The translations under genes were made by a program, and so were the position numbers. The notes below the pieces were generated by a model. It saw only the letters and a program-made list of their open reading frames with translations. It searched no databases and was not told the origin of the DNA. From assembly GCF_900116445.1 (NCBI RefSeq), contig NZ_FPBH01000023.1:62001-126000 (forward strand): a DNA stretch of 64,000 bases. The letters run 5' to 3'. Below are positions 27,368-36,292 of the stretch, one piece after another; positions within the stretch are counted from its first letter, which is position 1; every line of letters starts with the position of its first letter. This stretch comes from Paraburkholderia aspalathi. Its GTDB lineage: Bacteria; Pseudomonadota; Gammaproteobacteria; Burkholderiales; Burkholderiaceae.

Positions 27368-27817
27368 ATGATCAAGACGTTCACGGTCCTTCTGGCCTAC
27401 CAGTGCCTTGGCGAATTAATAGCCTACGCCGGGAACCTGCCGATTCCCGGCGCGGTTATAGGGATGATCCTGTTGTTAGCCTCACTGAGTCTCCGCCCCG
27501 GACTTGCATCCGCCATTGAGAGCGACGCTCTTGCCCTGCTTAGGTTTCTGCCTCTTTTGTTCGTTCCAGCAGGAGTCGGCATCATGGCCTTTGCCGGCCG
27601 CGTGGCTCATGACCTGCTCCCGATAGCCGTGTCCGTTGTTGTGTGTACGGCGCTGACAATCGTCGTTACCGCGCTTGTTGGCCAAGGCTTGTGCGCTTTA
27701 TGGCCCGCGCGCGCTGCATCGCTCGCAGCCCCGACAACACCGTTTGCATCGCCGCTCCATGCCGACGGAAACACCGCGCCCGCGGCTGCCAACATTGAGA
27801 AGGTTGATACACCGTGA
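27368..27817 (+). CDS. lrgA: CidA/LrgA-family holin-like membrane protein
   Basis: 149 aa with four hydrophobic helices. The family block YQCLGELIAYAGNLPIPGAV and GMILLLASL are clear, and RFLPLLFVPAGVGIM is the conserved third segment. A proline/alanine-rich tail of ~35 residues extends beyond the usual end. CidA/LrgA proteins form holin-like complexes with LrgB and affect murein hydrolase activity or pyruvate/solute movement. AAGGTG precedes ATG 27368. The stop overlaps the lrgB start by 4 bases. Confidence 0.88.
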   Translation: MIKTFTVLLAYQCLGELIAYAGNLPIPGAVIGMILLLASLSLRPGLASAIESDALALLRFLPLLFVPAGVGIMAFAGRVAHDLLPIAVSVVVCTALTIVVTALVGQGLCALWPARAASLAAPTTPFASPLHADGNTAPAAANIEKVDTP

Positions 27818-28548
27818 ACGTTCATCAGAACATCGCGTCCGCGTGGGCATTTCTCGGAACAACACCGCTTCTTTGGCTGACCCTCACGTTCCTCGCCTAC
27901 GCAATCGCGCAGGTCGTTCACGGTTCGCTAGGAAAAAGTGCACTCGCGAATCCCGTGTTAATTGCAGTGGCGCTTTTGATATTTGCCTTGCGTGAATCGA
28001 ACACGTCGTATGTCACTTACATGCAAAGCGCCCAGCCCATTCATTTTTTGCTTGGACCTGCTATCGTCGCGCTCGCTATACCGATGCACCGACAATTGCC
28101 TAAATTGCGCCGGCTAGCCCCGCAGTTGGCTGGCGCACTTGTGGCGGGCTGTGCGACGGGCATCTCATCAGCCATTTTGATCCCAAGGCTCCTGGGGGCC
28201 ACGGGTCAAATACTTGCCACGATTGCTCCGAAGAGCGTGACGGCAGGAATTGCTATCCGTATCTCCGAGAAAATCGGCGGGTTGCCGTCGCTGACGGCCG
28301 TCATTGTGATCATGACCGGCATCACTGGCGCGGTGATTGGCAGTGGACTTTTGAAGTTGATTCACGTGTCGAGGCATGACCTGGGTGGCTTCGCACTGGG
28401 TGTGGCGTCCCATGGAATCGGCACTGCTCGTGCGTTGCAGATGAGTGAAGAAGCCGGTGCATTTGCAGGCCTCGGGATGGGCCTGAACGGCATTCTGACG
28501 TCCTTTGTACTGCCGATTATTTATCCAATCCTGAGCGTTTTTTCCTGA
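27814..28548 (+). CDS. lrgB: LrgB/CidB-family membrane protein
   Basis: 244 aa starting at GTG 27814, inside the lrgA stop (GTGA overlap). It has seven or so hydrophobic helices, with FLLGPAIVALAIPM, PKSVTAGIAI, ITGAVIGSGLL and GVASHGIGTARALQ, the strongly conserved LrgB signature. It acts with LrgA in the inner membrane. No lytR-type regulator is adjacent; the nearby MASE1 two-component pair is the closest regulatory candidate. Confidence 0.9.
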   Translation: MNVHQNIASAWAFLGTTPLLWLTLTFLAYAIAQVVHGSLGKSALANPVLIAVALLIFALRESNTSYVTYMQSAQPIHFLLGPAIVALAIPMHRQLPKLRRLAPQLAGALVAGCATGISSAILIPRLLGATGQILATIAPKSVTAGIAIRISEKIGGLPSLTAVIVIMTGITGAVIGSGLLKLIHVSRHDLGGFALGVASHGIGTARALQMSEEAGAFAGLGMGLNGILTSFVLPIIYPILSVFS

Positions 28549-28723
28549 CGCGACAGATCCACTTACTTCTATTTCGACGACGCAGGCGTGTTGCGCTCGA
28601 CGCAAAAGAGCCCGGACCCGCTTCACGATCACGCCGACGATCATCCGTCGAATTGAGTGGCATGGGCGCGAGGCGCGTTGCCATGCGATCGCGAAGCGGT
28701 GGCGGGGGAAAAGCGTTCAATCG

Positions 28724-29434
28724 CTAATGGTTATCCTGCGGATGATTGCGGTCTTCATTGCCGCCGCGCGCCTCGCCGCCGTGTTCACCGGACTGACCAC
28801 CCGGGTGCACGGCAGGCTGTCCCTGATGACCGCCCGTCATTTGCCCGGGCGGCTGCGCAGGCCCGCGCGGATATCCCGGCTGCGGCTGCATCGGCCCATG
28901 AGCGTACCCCTGCTGGGGCTGAGGCTGAGGCTGCGGGCCGCCGTGCATGACCGGCCTCGGGTTCATAGCCGGACCGCCCGCCGCCGGCTGGCCACCATGC
29001 GGCGGCGGACCGCCTCGCATCGGCGGCGGACGATTCGCCCACCGGTCCCGGTCGTGATACCAAGGCTGGCCGCGATAGTAGTGATCCCAGTAAGTTCCGA
29101 ATGAGAACGCCACGACCGGCAGTCCGATCTGCAAGCCGTAAGTCATGATCGGCACCTCGGTACCCTGGTACGGATAGTCGAGATATTCGCCGTAGACCCA
29201 GCCGCGCAGTCCGGGCGCTTCGACGTCGCACCAGCTGTAATCGGAAACGCAGCCGTACACCGTAAGCTGCACGCTCGGCGGCACTTGTGCGACCACCGGA
29301 TAATCCCCGGACGGACCGGCATAAACGTCCACGGGCTGATTCGTATACGCCGGCGATTGAGCGAACGCAGCGCCGGACAGCGCCATCAGGCAGACGCCTC
29401 CCGCGATGGCTCGAATGACGATTTTCTTTTGCAC
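28724..29434 (-). CDS. Secreted SH3-domain protein with proline/glycine-rich tail
   Basis: 236 aa from GTG 29434, supported by GGGAGG six bases upstream. Signal peptide ends near AAFA-QSPAY. Residues ~30-95 form a bacterial SH3-like domain (PVDVYAGPSGDYPVVAQVPP, CDVEAPGLRGWVYGEYL). From ~130 the sequence is a His/Pro/Gly/Gln-rich low-complexity tail (HGGPQPQPQPQQGY). SH3_3/SH3_4 domains often bind peptidoglycan; the tail may be disordered or metal-binding. It lies divergent from the LprI-like gene. Confidence 0.75.
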   Translation of the reverse strand: MQKKIVIRAIAGGVCLMALSGAAFAQSPAYTNQPVDVYAGPSGDYPVVAQVPPSVQLTVYGCVSDYSWCDVEAPGLRGWVYGEYLDYPYQGTEVPIMTYGLQIGLPVVAFSFGTYWDHYYRGQPWYHDRDRWANRPPPMRGGPPPHGGQPAAGGPAMNPRPVMHGGPQPQPQPQQGYAHGPMQPQPGYPRGPAQPPGQMTGGHQGQPAVHPGGQSGEHGGEARGGNEDRNHPQDNH

Positions 29435-29656
29435 GATTCCTCCCTCGGAAAGAGCGGCCCATGCATGAACTGCGGTATTCGTCCCGGCCATGCCGGCGCC
29501 TCGATAGCAGGGCCACATTGCTTGGACAAGCCTGGGGGCGTTCGAATTGCACCCGACTGTCTGCGCAATTACGGTTTGTCAGCGTTCTTACCGTTCAGCA
29601 ACTTTCATGCTTTGCCGGTCATGCGTCGGGCTGAGCAAAAAGTCAGTTTTGTCGGG

Positions 29657-30106
29657 ATGCTGGTATGGCGAACGATTGGAGCGCCATGCGGTGGTTCGGG
29701 CCGGAGATTTCTTCTAGATCCCTTGCTCCTGATGGTCCTTGCTGTGCCCATCGCATCGGCACAAAAGAAAGTCGATCCGATCGAGGCCCAGGTCGAGGCA
29801 TGTCTCGGCACGCCGACGGGGCAGACGACGGCGGGCATGACCGACTGTTCACACAAGGCCTACCTTGCGTATGACAGACGCATGAACGACGTGTATCAAC
29901 GGACCATGCGCAACGCCGATCCGCAATCGCGCATGCTGATCCGCAACGCTCAACGTCAATGGCTGGCCTATCGCGACGCGCAGCGTCAAGCCGATAACGG
30001 TCCATGGCGAGCCGACCGAGGGTCGATGGCGAGCGCCGACATCGAGGCACTCAATGTGGACGCGATCCGTGCGCGGATCGATGAATTGAACTACTACGCT
30101 CCTTGA
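29657..30106 (+). CDS. LprI-like lysozyme-inhibitor-family secreted protein
   Basis: 149 aa. A long signal region (FLLDPLLLMVLAVPIASA-QKK) is followed by the LprI/DUF1311 pattern: CLGTPTGQTTAGMTDCSHKA, YLAYDRRMNDVYQRTM and NAQRQWLAYRDAQ. Two Cys flank the first helix as in the family. Mycobacterial LprI inhibits lysozyme; most proteobacterial members are uncharacterised. The start is uncertain because neither ATG 29657 nor an upstream Met has a good ribosome site. Confidence 0.72.
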   Translation: MLVWRTIGAPCGGSGRRFLLDPLLLMVLAVPIASAQKKVDPIEAQVEACLGTPTGQTTAGMTDCSHKAYLAYDRRMNDVYQRTMRNADPQSRMLIRNAQRQWLAYRDAQRQADNGPWRADRGSMASADIEALNVDAIRARIDELNYYAP

Positions 30107-31139
30107 TGTGCGCAGATTGGGTTCGGCCCGATTGATGGCCCGAAGCTGACATTTACCGAGAAGCAAACGACTTCTTCGCGAACAGATTGTCTTTGTAGGG
30201 TTCAGGCGGGTTCAGGCTTTCGCCGCCGCTGCCGTTATCGACGTAGTAAGCGACGGTGATTCCCGTTACTTGCGGCTTGTGAATGCCGCTGCATGTCACG
30301 TGCGGCGGCATCTTTTTCGCCGCCTGTTTGCAGGATTGCGCGAGCAGGTCATTCGCGCCTAAGGCGTGGGCGACCGAACCGACAAGGCGAGGCGAAGCTC
30401 CTACTCGATATGGCAGCTCATATGGTGTTGACGGCGTATTACATCAACTGAGCCAGCAGACCGGCGCGTCCTGACTTCGCGTATGGGCGCACCGCAGCTT
30501 CCCGCCGTGGGGAGATGGCATTCAGTTTTGCGACAAACCGGACCGATAAGAAAGCCTGTATTGGCTGAATTGGCGCAAGTACTCGTCCGACGATACCTCA
30601 CAAATCCTTCGACGCGCAGCGGGGACTCCACATAAGCGGCCCCACAGCGCTGTTACGTTCTGCAAGAACGGGACAACAAGAAAAGACTGCGCGGGCGAGA
30701 CGAACGGGGAAATCGTTTCGTTATCAAGGATCGCCGTTCAAACCTGAATCACTTCGGCACGGGATCTGCACTCCCCAAAACCTATCCAGCCTGTCGGCCA
30801 ATGGCGACAGCGGCTTGAAGGTGATGGCATGTTTAGTGCATGTGTGTGCTCCGCACGGCAACTCAGCGAAGACGGAATCAAAGGCCAACCAATAGCAGCG
30901 TAACAAATCGCTCCTTGACAGCGAAGGGACGGCCTATCCAAGGCAAGCACAACAAAAACGGGGAAATCTATGAAATCGACATGGGTGGTGCAGGGACTGC
31001 TGTCCCCTGGCGGTTGCGCTTCGATCGTTGACGGCTCAACGCAGTTGGTCCTCGTCTGGCCGGCTGTAGAACACGGCCCGCGTCGCACTCCGAGGTCATT
31101 GCCCGCTCGCCTCCCCAAAACCTTTCGGAAATCCTGAAA
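30107..31139. other. Long gene-poor region with one gene remnant
   Basis: Apart from the minus-strand remnant at 30153-30443, no frame in this kilobase has both coding bias and a start site. The stretch 30480-31139 shows nothing recognisable. Confidence 0.4.
30153..30443 (-). pseudogene. 5'-truncated hypothetical gene remnant
   Basis: A 96-codon open stretch with normal codon bias ends at TAA 30153-30155. It includes ANDLLAQSCKQAAKKMPPHV, CSGIHKPQVTGITVAYYVDN and GSGGESLNPPEPYKDNLF. It looks like the C-terminal part of a small secreted protein, but an in-frame TGA lies just upstream (30444-30446). The only Met is deep inside (KMPPH), leaving 51 codons. No signal peptide remains. Probably decayed; family not recognised. 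Confidence 0.4.
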
Positions 31140-31436
31140 ATGAACGACTCGACACGCAGCATGATGATGTACGAAGCTCAGAAAAAGAGTGGCGTGGTGG
31201 CCTTTCTGCTTTGGCTCTTTCTCGGTAGCCTTGGCGCGCACCGGTTTTATCTCGGCTTCACCGGTACTGCTGTCCTTCAATTGCTGCTGTTCATCTTCGG
31301 TTGGACCACGGCATTCGCCTACATCGGCGTGTTCCTGTTGCTGGCGCTATACGGGTGGCTCTTTGTCGACGTATTCTGCATCTCCGGAGGCGTGCGAGAA
31401 CATAACACGATGCTGGCGCAACGGCTTTCAGAGTGA
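31140..31436 (+). CDS. TM2-domain membrane protein
   Basis: 98 aa. Two hydrophobic helices separated by a tight turn form the TM2 domain: VVAFLLWLFLGSLGAHRFYL, then GFTGTAVLQLLLFIFG, and DVFCISGGVREHN with the conserved Asp. The GxxGxHRFYLG-like signature is clear. Function of bacterial TM2 proteins is unknown. ATG 31140 starts just after GGAAATCCTGAAA. Confidence 0.85.
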   Translation: MNDSTRSMMMYEAQKKSGVVAFLLWLFLGSLGAHRFYLGFTGTAVLQLLLFIFGWTTAFAYIGVFLLLALYGWLFVDVFCISGGVREHNTMLAQRLSE

Positions 31437-31898
31437 AGCGGTGTGGAATAACTAATCAGGTAAGCCATGGTGCTTTGGCTTGGATACTAAAGATGGACAG
31501 CTAGGGCGCTAGGGGCAGAAGATCCCACACTAGCTCGAGCGAAGAATTCAAAGTTCTCCGGCTCGAAGCAGTAATACGACATGGCATTGCTTACGCGCGA
31601 CAACTCGCGGCGCGTCGCAGCGCGCCGTTTCTGTAAAGTGCATCGCACGAGTTTCTGATCGAGACGCAAGGATAAGGGCAGGTACCAATTGTCGACGATC
31701 TCCGCATCGATGTCGAATGCCTCTTCATGGCCGACCTCTGCCTCACGCGATCCGCATGTGCAGCACGAGCCCGGCGGTCGGCACCGCGCGGCCCCAAAAG
31801 CGGACAGTCTGGCGAGAGCCGCTACAAACTTTTCAGAAGATTGTCGATTTTCGATCATCAGCTTCGTCGTCAGGTTATTCACACCCAAAGGATCTCCC
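31437..31898. other. Spacer between TM2 and YCII genes
   Basis: No firm gene. A minus-strand frame (31487-31900) with partly gene-like sequence is listed separately at low confidence. The final bases hold the YCII ribosome site. Confidence 0.35.
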
Positions 31899-31900
31899 AT
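31487..31900 (-). CDS. Doubtful hypothetical protein
   Basis: 137-codon frame. The C-terminal ~80 residues read like protein (EEAFDIDAEIVDNWYLPLSL, RLDQKLVRCTLQKRRAATRR, NAMSYYCFEPENFEFF), while the N-terminal third does not. No clear ribosome binding site; the first codons overlap the start of the divergent YCII gene. It may be a gene with a later start or a remnant. Family not recognised. Confidence 0.3.
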   Translation of the reverse strand: MGDPLGVNNLTTKLMIENRQSSEKFVAALARLSAFGAARCRPPGSCCTCGSREAEVGHEEAFDIDAEIVDNWYLPLSLRLDQKLVRCTLQKRRAATRRELSRVSNAMSYYCFEPENFEFFARASVGSSAPSALAVHL

Positions 31901-32270
31901 GAAATACCTCGGCTTGGCCTACTTCACCCCCGATAAATTCGCCGCGATGGCGCCAGACGACGTCAAGAAACTGGTGAGCCAATGTCCCGCATTGGATGAC
32001 AAGATGCGGGCTACCGACAAGGTACTGATTTCCGCATCGCTTGGCGATCTGGACGACTGGAGGACGCTCCGCCCGCGCAGTGGCAAGACGCACGTCACCG
32101 ATGGGCCCTATACCGAGTCGAAGGAAGTCGTGGGCGGCCTGTTCATCATCGAGGCGGATACCCATGACGAGGCGTTGCGCATCGCCTCCATGCACCCGGC
32201 GGCCACGCTGGGCGAAGAAGGTGGATGGGTCGTCGAGCTTATCCCCGTGGATTTCTACTGGTCCCGATGA
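31899..32270 (+). CDS. YCII-related (DGPF-domain) protein
   Basis: 123 aa ferredoxin-like fold protein. MKYLGLAYFTPDKFAAM begins the domain, and VTDGPYTESKEVVGGLFIIE is the DGPF-type signature, followed by HPAATLGEEGGWVVELIPVD. Relatives (PF03795) are dimeric and often sit beside ECF sigma factors; none is present here. ATG 31899 follows AAAGGATC. Its 3' end converges on the diguanylate cyclase, 22 bases away. Confidence 0.85.
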   Translation: MKYLGLAYFTPDKFAAMAPDDVKKLVSQCPALDDKMRATDKVLISASLGDLDDWRTLRPRSGKTHVTDGPYTESKEVVGGLFIIEADTHDEALRIASMHPAATLGEEGGWVVELIPVDFYWSR

Positions 32271-32292
32271 GTGCTTGCCGGCCGTCGGGCGA

Positions 32293-33486
32293 TCACACGA
32301 TATCAAACTCGGGGGCACTCCACGTCTGACCTAATGGCTCCGTGACCACCCGGTTCCTCCCCGCGCGCTTCGCCGCATAGAGCAGGTGATCGGCGCGCGC
32401 CAGCAACGCCCCGACCGCCTCGCCAGGCCGATACCGGGCAATGCCGGCACTCGTCGTAACGCACAGCGTAGCCTCGATTTCATTGAAGCGTGAAGACTCC
32501 AGCACGGTGCGCAAGCGCTCGGCGATCTGATACGCGAATTTGTCGTCAGCGCCCGGCAGCAGAAGCACGAACTCCTCGCCGCCGATGCGCGCCACCACGT
32601 CTTTCTCGCGCACCGCGGCGCGCAGGATTGCGGCGAACCGGCGCAGCACCGCGTCGCCGGCCGCATGCCCATAACGGTCGTTGATGGACTTGAAGTTGTC
32701 GATGTCGAAAGCGATCAGCGCGAGCGGATAGCTTCGCTTGTCCGCGACGCGGCGGCCCGCTATGCGTTCAAACGCGCGCCGGTTCAACGTTTCGGTGAGC
32801 GAGTCGAGATCGCGTTCGAGAGTCAGCCGGTCGATCACGTCCGACATCGCGGCGGCCAGCAGCACGAGCCCCAACACAGCGCCCATCAGGGCGAGCGACA
32901 ACTGCAGCAAGACCCAGAAAATGGTTCCCGCGAACGGCGCAGTGCTATGCGGCAAGGGTTGGATCGTAGTGAGCGGCGTCCTGATGAAAAAACTGGCGCC
33001 GAAGATCAGCAGCACCCAGAGAAGAACGTGGTTGACGGTGCGGCCATTGCAGCGTTTCCTGAAACGGACCGCGGTAAACACCATCAACAGCCCGGCGCTG
33101 AGATTCAGAATGTAGACGCGCACGAGCAGGTTTGACGTCACGAAGGAGAAGTAATACATGCCGCCCAGCACGAGCGCGAACATCGACGCATGCGTCGCGA
33201 GCCGCAAGTGAAGCCCTGCTCTGCGCAAAACACCTTCCGCCAACAGTTGAATGCTTAACACGTAAAACGTTGCCGATATAAGCGCGTTCAATCGCCATTC
33301 ATCCGGCAGGTGACAGATCTGCACTGCCGAACCGAGTGCGAAAGCGACAAATGAAGCGGAGAGAAAGCGCAGATAGCGCAGTCGTCTATCGTAGAGCCAT
33401 GCACAGGCAAAACCGAGCGAAAAGACGGCCGTGATACCTGGGATGATCAATTGAACGAGTTGATTGGGCGTTATCTGAGCGGGCAT
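32293..33486 (-). CDS. Membrane-bound diguanylate cyclase (GGDEF)
   Basis: 397 aa. Six to seven N-terminal membrane helices (residues ~10-215) act as sensor, then a GGDEF domain. DIDNFKSINDRYGHAAGD is the metal and substrate region, and the active-site motif GGEEF is near residue 301. REKD five residues before it matches the RxxD product-inhibition I-site. It should make cyclic di-GMP from two GTP and be feedback-regulated. No EAL domain. The sensory input is unknown. Monocistronic. Confidence 0.92.
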   Translation of the reverse strand: MPAQITPNQLVQLIIPGITAVFSLGFACAWLYDRRLRYLRFLSASFVAFALGSAVQICHLPDEWRLNALISATFYVLSIQLLAEGVLRRAGLHLRLATHASMFALVLGGMYYFSFVTSNLLVRVYILNLSAGLLMVFTAVRFRKRCNGRTVNHVLLWVLLIFGASFFIRTPLTTIQPLPHSTAPFAGTIFWVLLQLSLALMGAVLGLVLLAAAMSDVIDRLTLERDLDSLTETLNRRAFERIAGRRVADKRSYPLALIAFDIDNFKSINDRYGHAAGDAVLRRFAAILRAAVREKDVVARIGGEEFVLLLPGADDKFAYQIAERLRTVLESSRFNEIEATLCVTTSAGIARYRPGEAVGALLARADHLLYAAKRAGRNRVVTEPLGQTWSAPEFDIV

Positions 33487-33759
33487 GTGGCTCGTTCTCC
33501 GCTGCCGGCCACGAAATCGCCGGGCCTATGGGTTGGCGGTTCTCAGGGCGTGCATCGTCAGCCGCCATTGACGACTCTCCCAAAAATGGACGTGGCACCC
33601 GATATGGTCAGAGGATTGTACGCCTGGTGAGTGGGAGCCCTCGGGCAAGGCGATAGTGTCGCATCCGGTATCGAGATCGGAATTTGATGCGTGCAGGATT
33701 GAAAATCATCTAGCGGATCTCCTGCCGCCGCGGGCACTCCCTGTTCCGCCAGTGCCTGA

Positions 33760-34470
33760 TCAAGGTGTGGACGTCGTTGTGAGTGGATGGGCGAGGCCCG
33801 CCGCGGACAGCAGCGAGACGGCAGCCGGATTGGGCATGCCATTGACGTCGATGGCGCCTGCTGTCGCCAGCGCGCCGAGATCGCTGTCCACCCCTGCTTG
33901 CCCGACGACAAACGGCGTCGTCAGAAACGCCGGTGCCGTCAGCGTGAGCGCATATCGCTGCTGCAGATTCGCGACAACTGCCGTTTGCGCAGCCAGTACA
34001 TCGGTCTGATTTTCCAGCACCCGCTGGAACTGTGAATTGTTCTGGAAGTTCGCAATCAGACTGGTTTCGTTTGTGCCAAGTTGCGAAGCGAGATAGACGA
34101 GCATCAGTTCGGTCTCAGGCGTCGTATTGAAAGTGCCACCGGCAAATGCCAGCGAATGCAGGGTCGTGCCGCCGGCGGTCACGGTGAGGATGCAGGGAAG
34201 CGTGGCGTTGAGGGTCGTGCTGTAGTGTCCACCGCCGTCTGACAAGGTGGAGCCCGAACCCGACGCACAACTGAGGTTAACCGTCGCGCTGGCGAGCGCC
34301 TTGCCGGTGGCTGCCGTGCCGGATACGGCGACGTTCGGTGTCCCGTTTCCGCCGCTACAGCCGTCGAAGCCGAAGCAGGCGCTTCCGCCGCACGCGGCGA
34401 GTGTGGCGAGCGAAGCCGCGCAAAGTGCAGCCAGCACCGGGCGAACAAAAGGCGCATCGTGAGTGTTCAT
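33760..34470 (-). CDS. Putative lipoprotein
   Basis: 236 aa from ATG 34470 (MNTHDAPFV). A lipobox-type signal peptide, AASLATLAAC, ends with the lipidated Cys. The mature region starts Gly/Ser-rich with two more Cys (GSACFGFDGCSGGN), then a carboxypeptidase-regulatory-like beta segment (NVAVSGTAATGKALASATVN). A helical ~100 residues follow (TELMLVYLASQLGTNETSLI). Found widely in Burkholderia as hypothetical. Function unknown. A start at 34533 would put charged residues before the signal peptide. Confidence 0.65.
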   Translation of the reverse strand: MNTHDAPFVRPVLAALCAASLATLAACGGSACFGFDGCSGGNGTPNVAVSGTAATGKALASATVNLSCASGSGSTLSDGGGHYSTTLNATLPCILTVTAGGTTLHSLAFAGGTFNTTPETELMLVYLASQLGTNETSLIANFQNNSQFQRVLENQTDVLAAQTAVVANLQQRYALTLTAPAFLTTPFVVGQAGVDSDLGALATAGAIDVNGMPNPAAVSLLSAAGLAHPLTTTSTP

Positions 34471-34813
34471 GGCCGCCTGCCGTGGACAGAAGAGAATAGG
34501 GCGAGCCGCCCCACACAAAGGGACTGGCGCCATTTTTAATTTTAGGCCCTATACGCCGAAGTCGTTTATCGCATCAGTCTCATTCACGGCGTTATCATCC
34601 ATTGCAGTCATCTGAGATCCGTCGTTTCAACATTCAGCGAATGTCAAATTCCGAGCGAGACGTGGGACCGGAGTCGACCCGGAGCGGCCGGTCGTCGTTA
34701 CGCACAGCGAACGACTGGTTACCGGGATCAAACGGTCGTCTCACCTGATTTGTCGTGCGGGTCGCGCGCCTAGTGCATCCCTTCCAATGCGCGTTTCACT
34801 GATCGTTGCACTG
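34471..34813. other. Intergenic, no feature recognised
   Basis: Includes the lipoprotein upstream region. No credible frame, hairpin or repeat partner was identified. Confidence 0.35.
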
Positions 34814-35389
34814 CTATGCGGGCAAAAGGCCCGCTTTACGGTAATTTTCGATTAGTGCGTCATAGAGGGAGAGATCGGAACGGCTCCGCGCGATGAGCTG
34901 AGCGCCGGCGATGGCGGCGAAGATTGCGCGAGCCCGGTGTTTGCTTTCACGAGAGCCGACCACTGCGGCTGCGGACAGAACCTTGCTCAGCCACGCCACA
35001 TTCACATCAGCGAAGGTCCGGACTTCTTTCATCACGACTTCCGGTAGGTCGTCGGTTTCGGCGGCCATGAAGCTGCAAAGGCATATGCGATTGCCGGTCT
35101 CAAGCGCCTTGCGGAATGTATCCGGATAGTGACGCAGGCAGTACAGCGGATCGTGCGATCGGGCCAGCATGTCATCCAGAGCCGCCGCTGAATCTTCCCA
35201 ATAACGCCTCGCTACCGCTGCACCGAGATCGGCTTTGCTTTCGAAGTGGTGGTAGATGCTCGCGGCCTTGATACCAACCTCGTCCGCGAGATCACGATAA
35301 TTCAACCCGCCGTAGCCGTGCGTCTGCGCGAGCCTCGTGGCGGCTACCAAAATTCTCTCTCTCGAATTTGAGCTCGCGTCATTCCTCAC
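34814..35389 (-). CDS. TetR/AcrR-family repressor
   Basis: 191 aa. N-terminal helix-turn-helix with RILVAATRLAQTHGYGGLNY, DLADEVGIKAASIYHHFESK and ADLGAAVARRYW. The C-terminal ligand domain has CLCSFMAAETDDLP, as in the YxaF/LmrA-like group. It is divergent from the glutathione S-transferase gene, and an 18-bp palindrome lies in the shared promoter region. It most likely represses both itself and the GST (inference from layout). Confidence 0.9.
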   Translation of the reverse strand: MRNDASSNSRERILVAATRLAQTHGYGGLNYRDLADEVGIKAASIYHHFESKADLGAAVARRYWEDSAAALDDMLARSHDPLYCLRHYPDTFRKALETGNRICLCSFMAAETDDLPEVVMKEVRTFADVNVAWLSKVLSAAAVVGSRESKHRARAIFAAIAGAQLIARSRSDLSLYDALIENYRKAGLLPA

Positions 35390-35420
35390 CGCTTCAGCCT
35401 CCGCAAAAAGGAAATGGGTG

Positions 35421-35449
35421 TTGACACCTCGGATTGTACCTTATATGGT
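35421..35449 (+). promoter_or_regulatory. Sigma-70 promoter of the GST gene
   Basis: TTGACA (35421-35426) and TATGGT (35444-35449) are separated by 17 bases, a near-consensus pair. The palindromic operator starts three bases after the -10 hexamer, so a bound repressor would block initiation. Confidence 0.7.
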
Positions 35450-35451
35450 TA

Positions 35452-35469
35452 ACCTAACAAACGTTAGGT
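35452..35469. promoter_or_regulatory. TetR operator palindrome
   Basis: ACCTAAC (35452-35458) and GTTAGGT (35463-35469) form a perfect inverted repeat with a 4-base spacer, covering the expected start point of the GST promoter and lying 63 bases before the divergent TetR start. Size and position are typical of TetR-family operators. Confidence 0.75.
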
Positions 35470-35536
35470 AGATTACGTGAGCGACGTGTCTTCACGTCGC
35501 CCGATCCGATGCAACCGACTACGGAGTGTCCCCGCA

Positions 35537-36226
35537 ATGACTTCCAATACCGTCAATTTCGACGCAGCGCAACTGCCTGTGATGAAGGTCTACGACTTCC
35601 CGACAGGGCCCTATCCGACACGCGTCCGCATCGCTCTGGCTGAAAAAGGGCTGGAATTGCGCGTCCAGTTCGTGATGGTCGATCTTTACAAAGGCGAGCA
35701 TAAGAAGCCCGAGTTCATCGCTGGCAAGAATTATTCGGGTACGCTGCCGGTGCTGGAACTCAATGATGGAACCTGTATTGCCGAGTGCACCGCCATTACC
35801 GAATACCTCGACGCGCTCGATGGCGTACCCACGCTCACGGGTAGTACACCGCGCGAAAAAGGCATCATCCACATGATGAGCAAGCGCGCCGAGTTGGAAC
35901 TGCTCGACGCCATCAGCGTCTACTTCCATCACGGCACACCGGGACTGGGCCCCGACGTCGAGACGTATCAAAACCCGGAGTGGGGGTTCCGTCAACGCGA
36001 CAAAGCGATGAGGGGTATGCGCTACTTTGATGCAGTTCTGCAAAGGCAACCGTATGTCGCGGGCGAAACTTTCTCGATGGCCGACATCACTGTCATCGGT
36101 GGTTTGATCTTTGCGATGCTTGTGAAGCTGCCGGTGCCTGAGGACTGTAAGGCGCTTCAAGCCTGGTACGCGAGAATGTTGGAGCGTCAGAGCGTCCGGA
36201 ACCAGCCGGTGTTCGCCAACCCCTGA
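35537..36226 (+). CDS. Glutathione S-transferase family protein
   Basis: 229 aa. Thioredoxin-like N-terminal domain (MKVYDFPTGPYPTRVRIALA, with SGTLPVLEL and the cis-Pro) followed by an all-helical C-terminal domain (FDAVLQRQPYVAGETFSMAD). It conjugates glutathione to electrophiles or has a related role; substrate unknown. ATG 35537 is used; ATG 35582 would give the canonical MKVYDF start and is equally possible. Controlled, by layout, by the adjacent TetR protein. Confidence 0.88.
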   Translation: MTSNTVNFDAAQLPVMKVYDFPTGPYPTRVRIALAEKGLELRVQFVMVDLYKGEHKKPEFIAGKNYSGTLPVLELNDGTCIAECTAITEYLDALDGVPTLTGSTPREKGIIHMMSKRAELELLDAISVYFHHGTPGLGPDVETYQNPEWGFRQRDKAMRGMRYFDAVLQRQPYVAGETFSMADITVIGGLIFAMLVKLPVPEDCKALQAWYARMLERQSVRNQPVFANP

Positions 36227-36292
36227 GCCCAGCCGTAACTGACCGGCACGAACCAGCGCTGCGACGAAAGCGGTGACTTGTTGGAACGGCCG

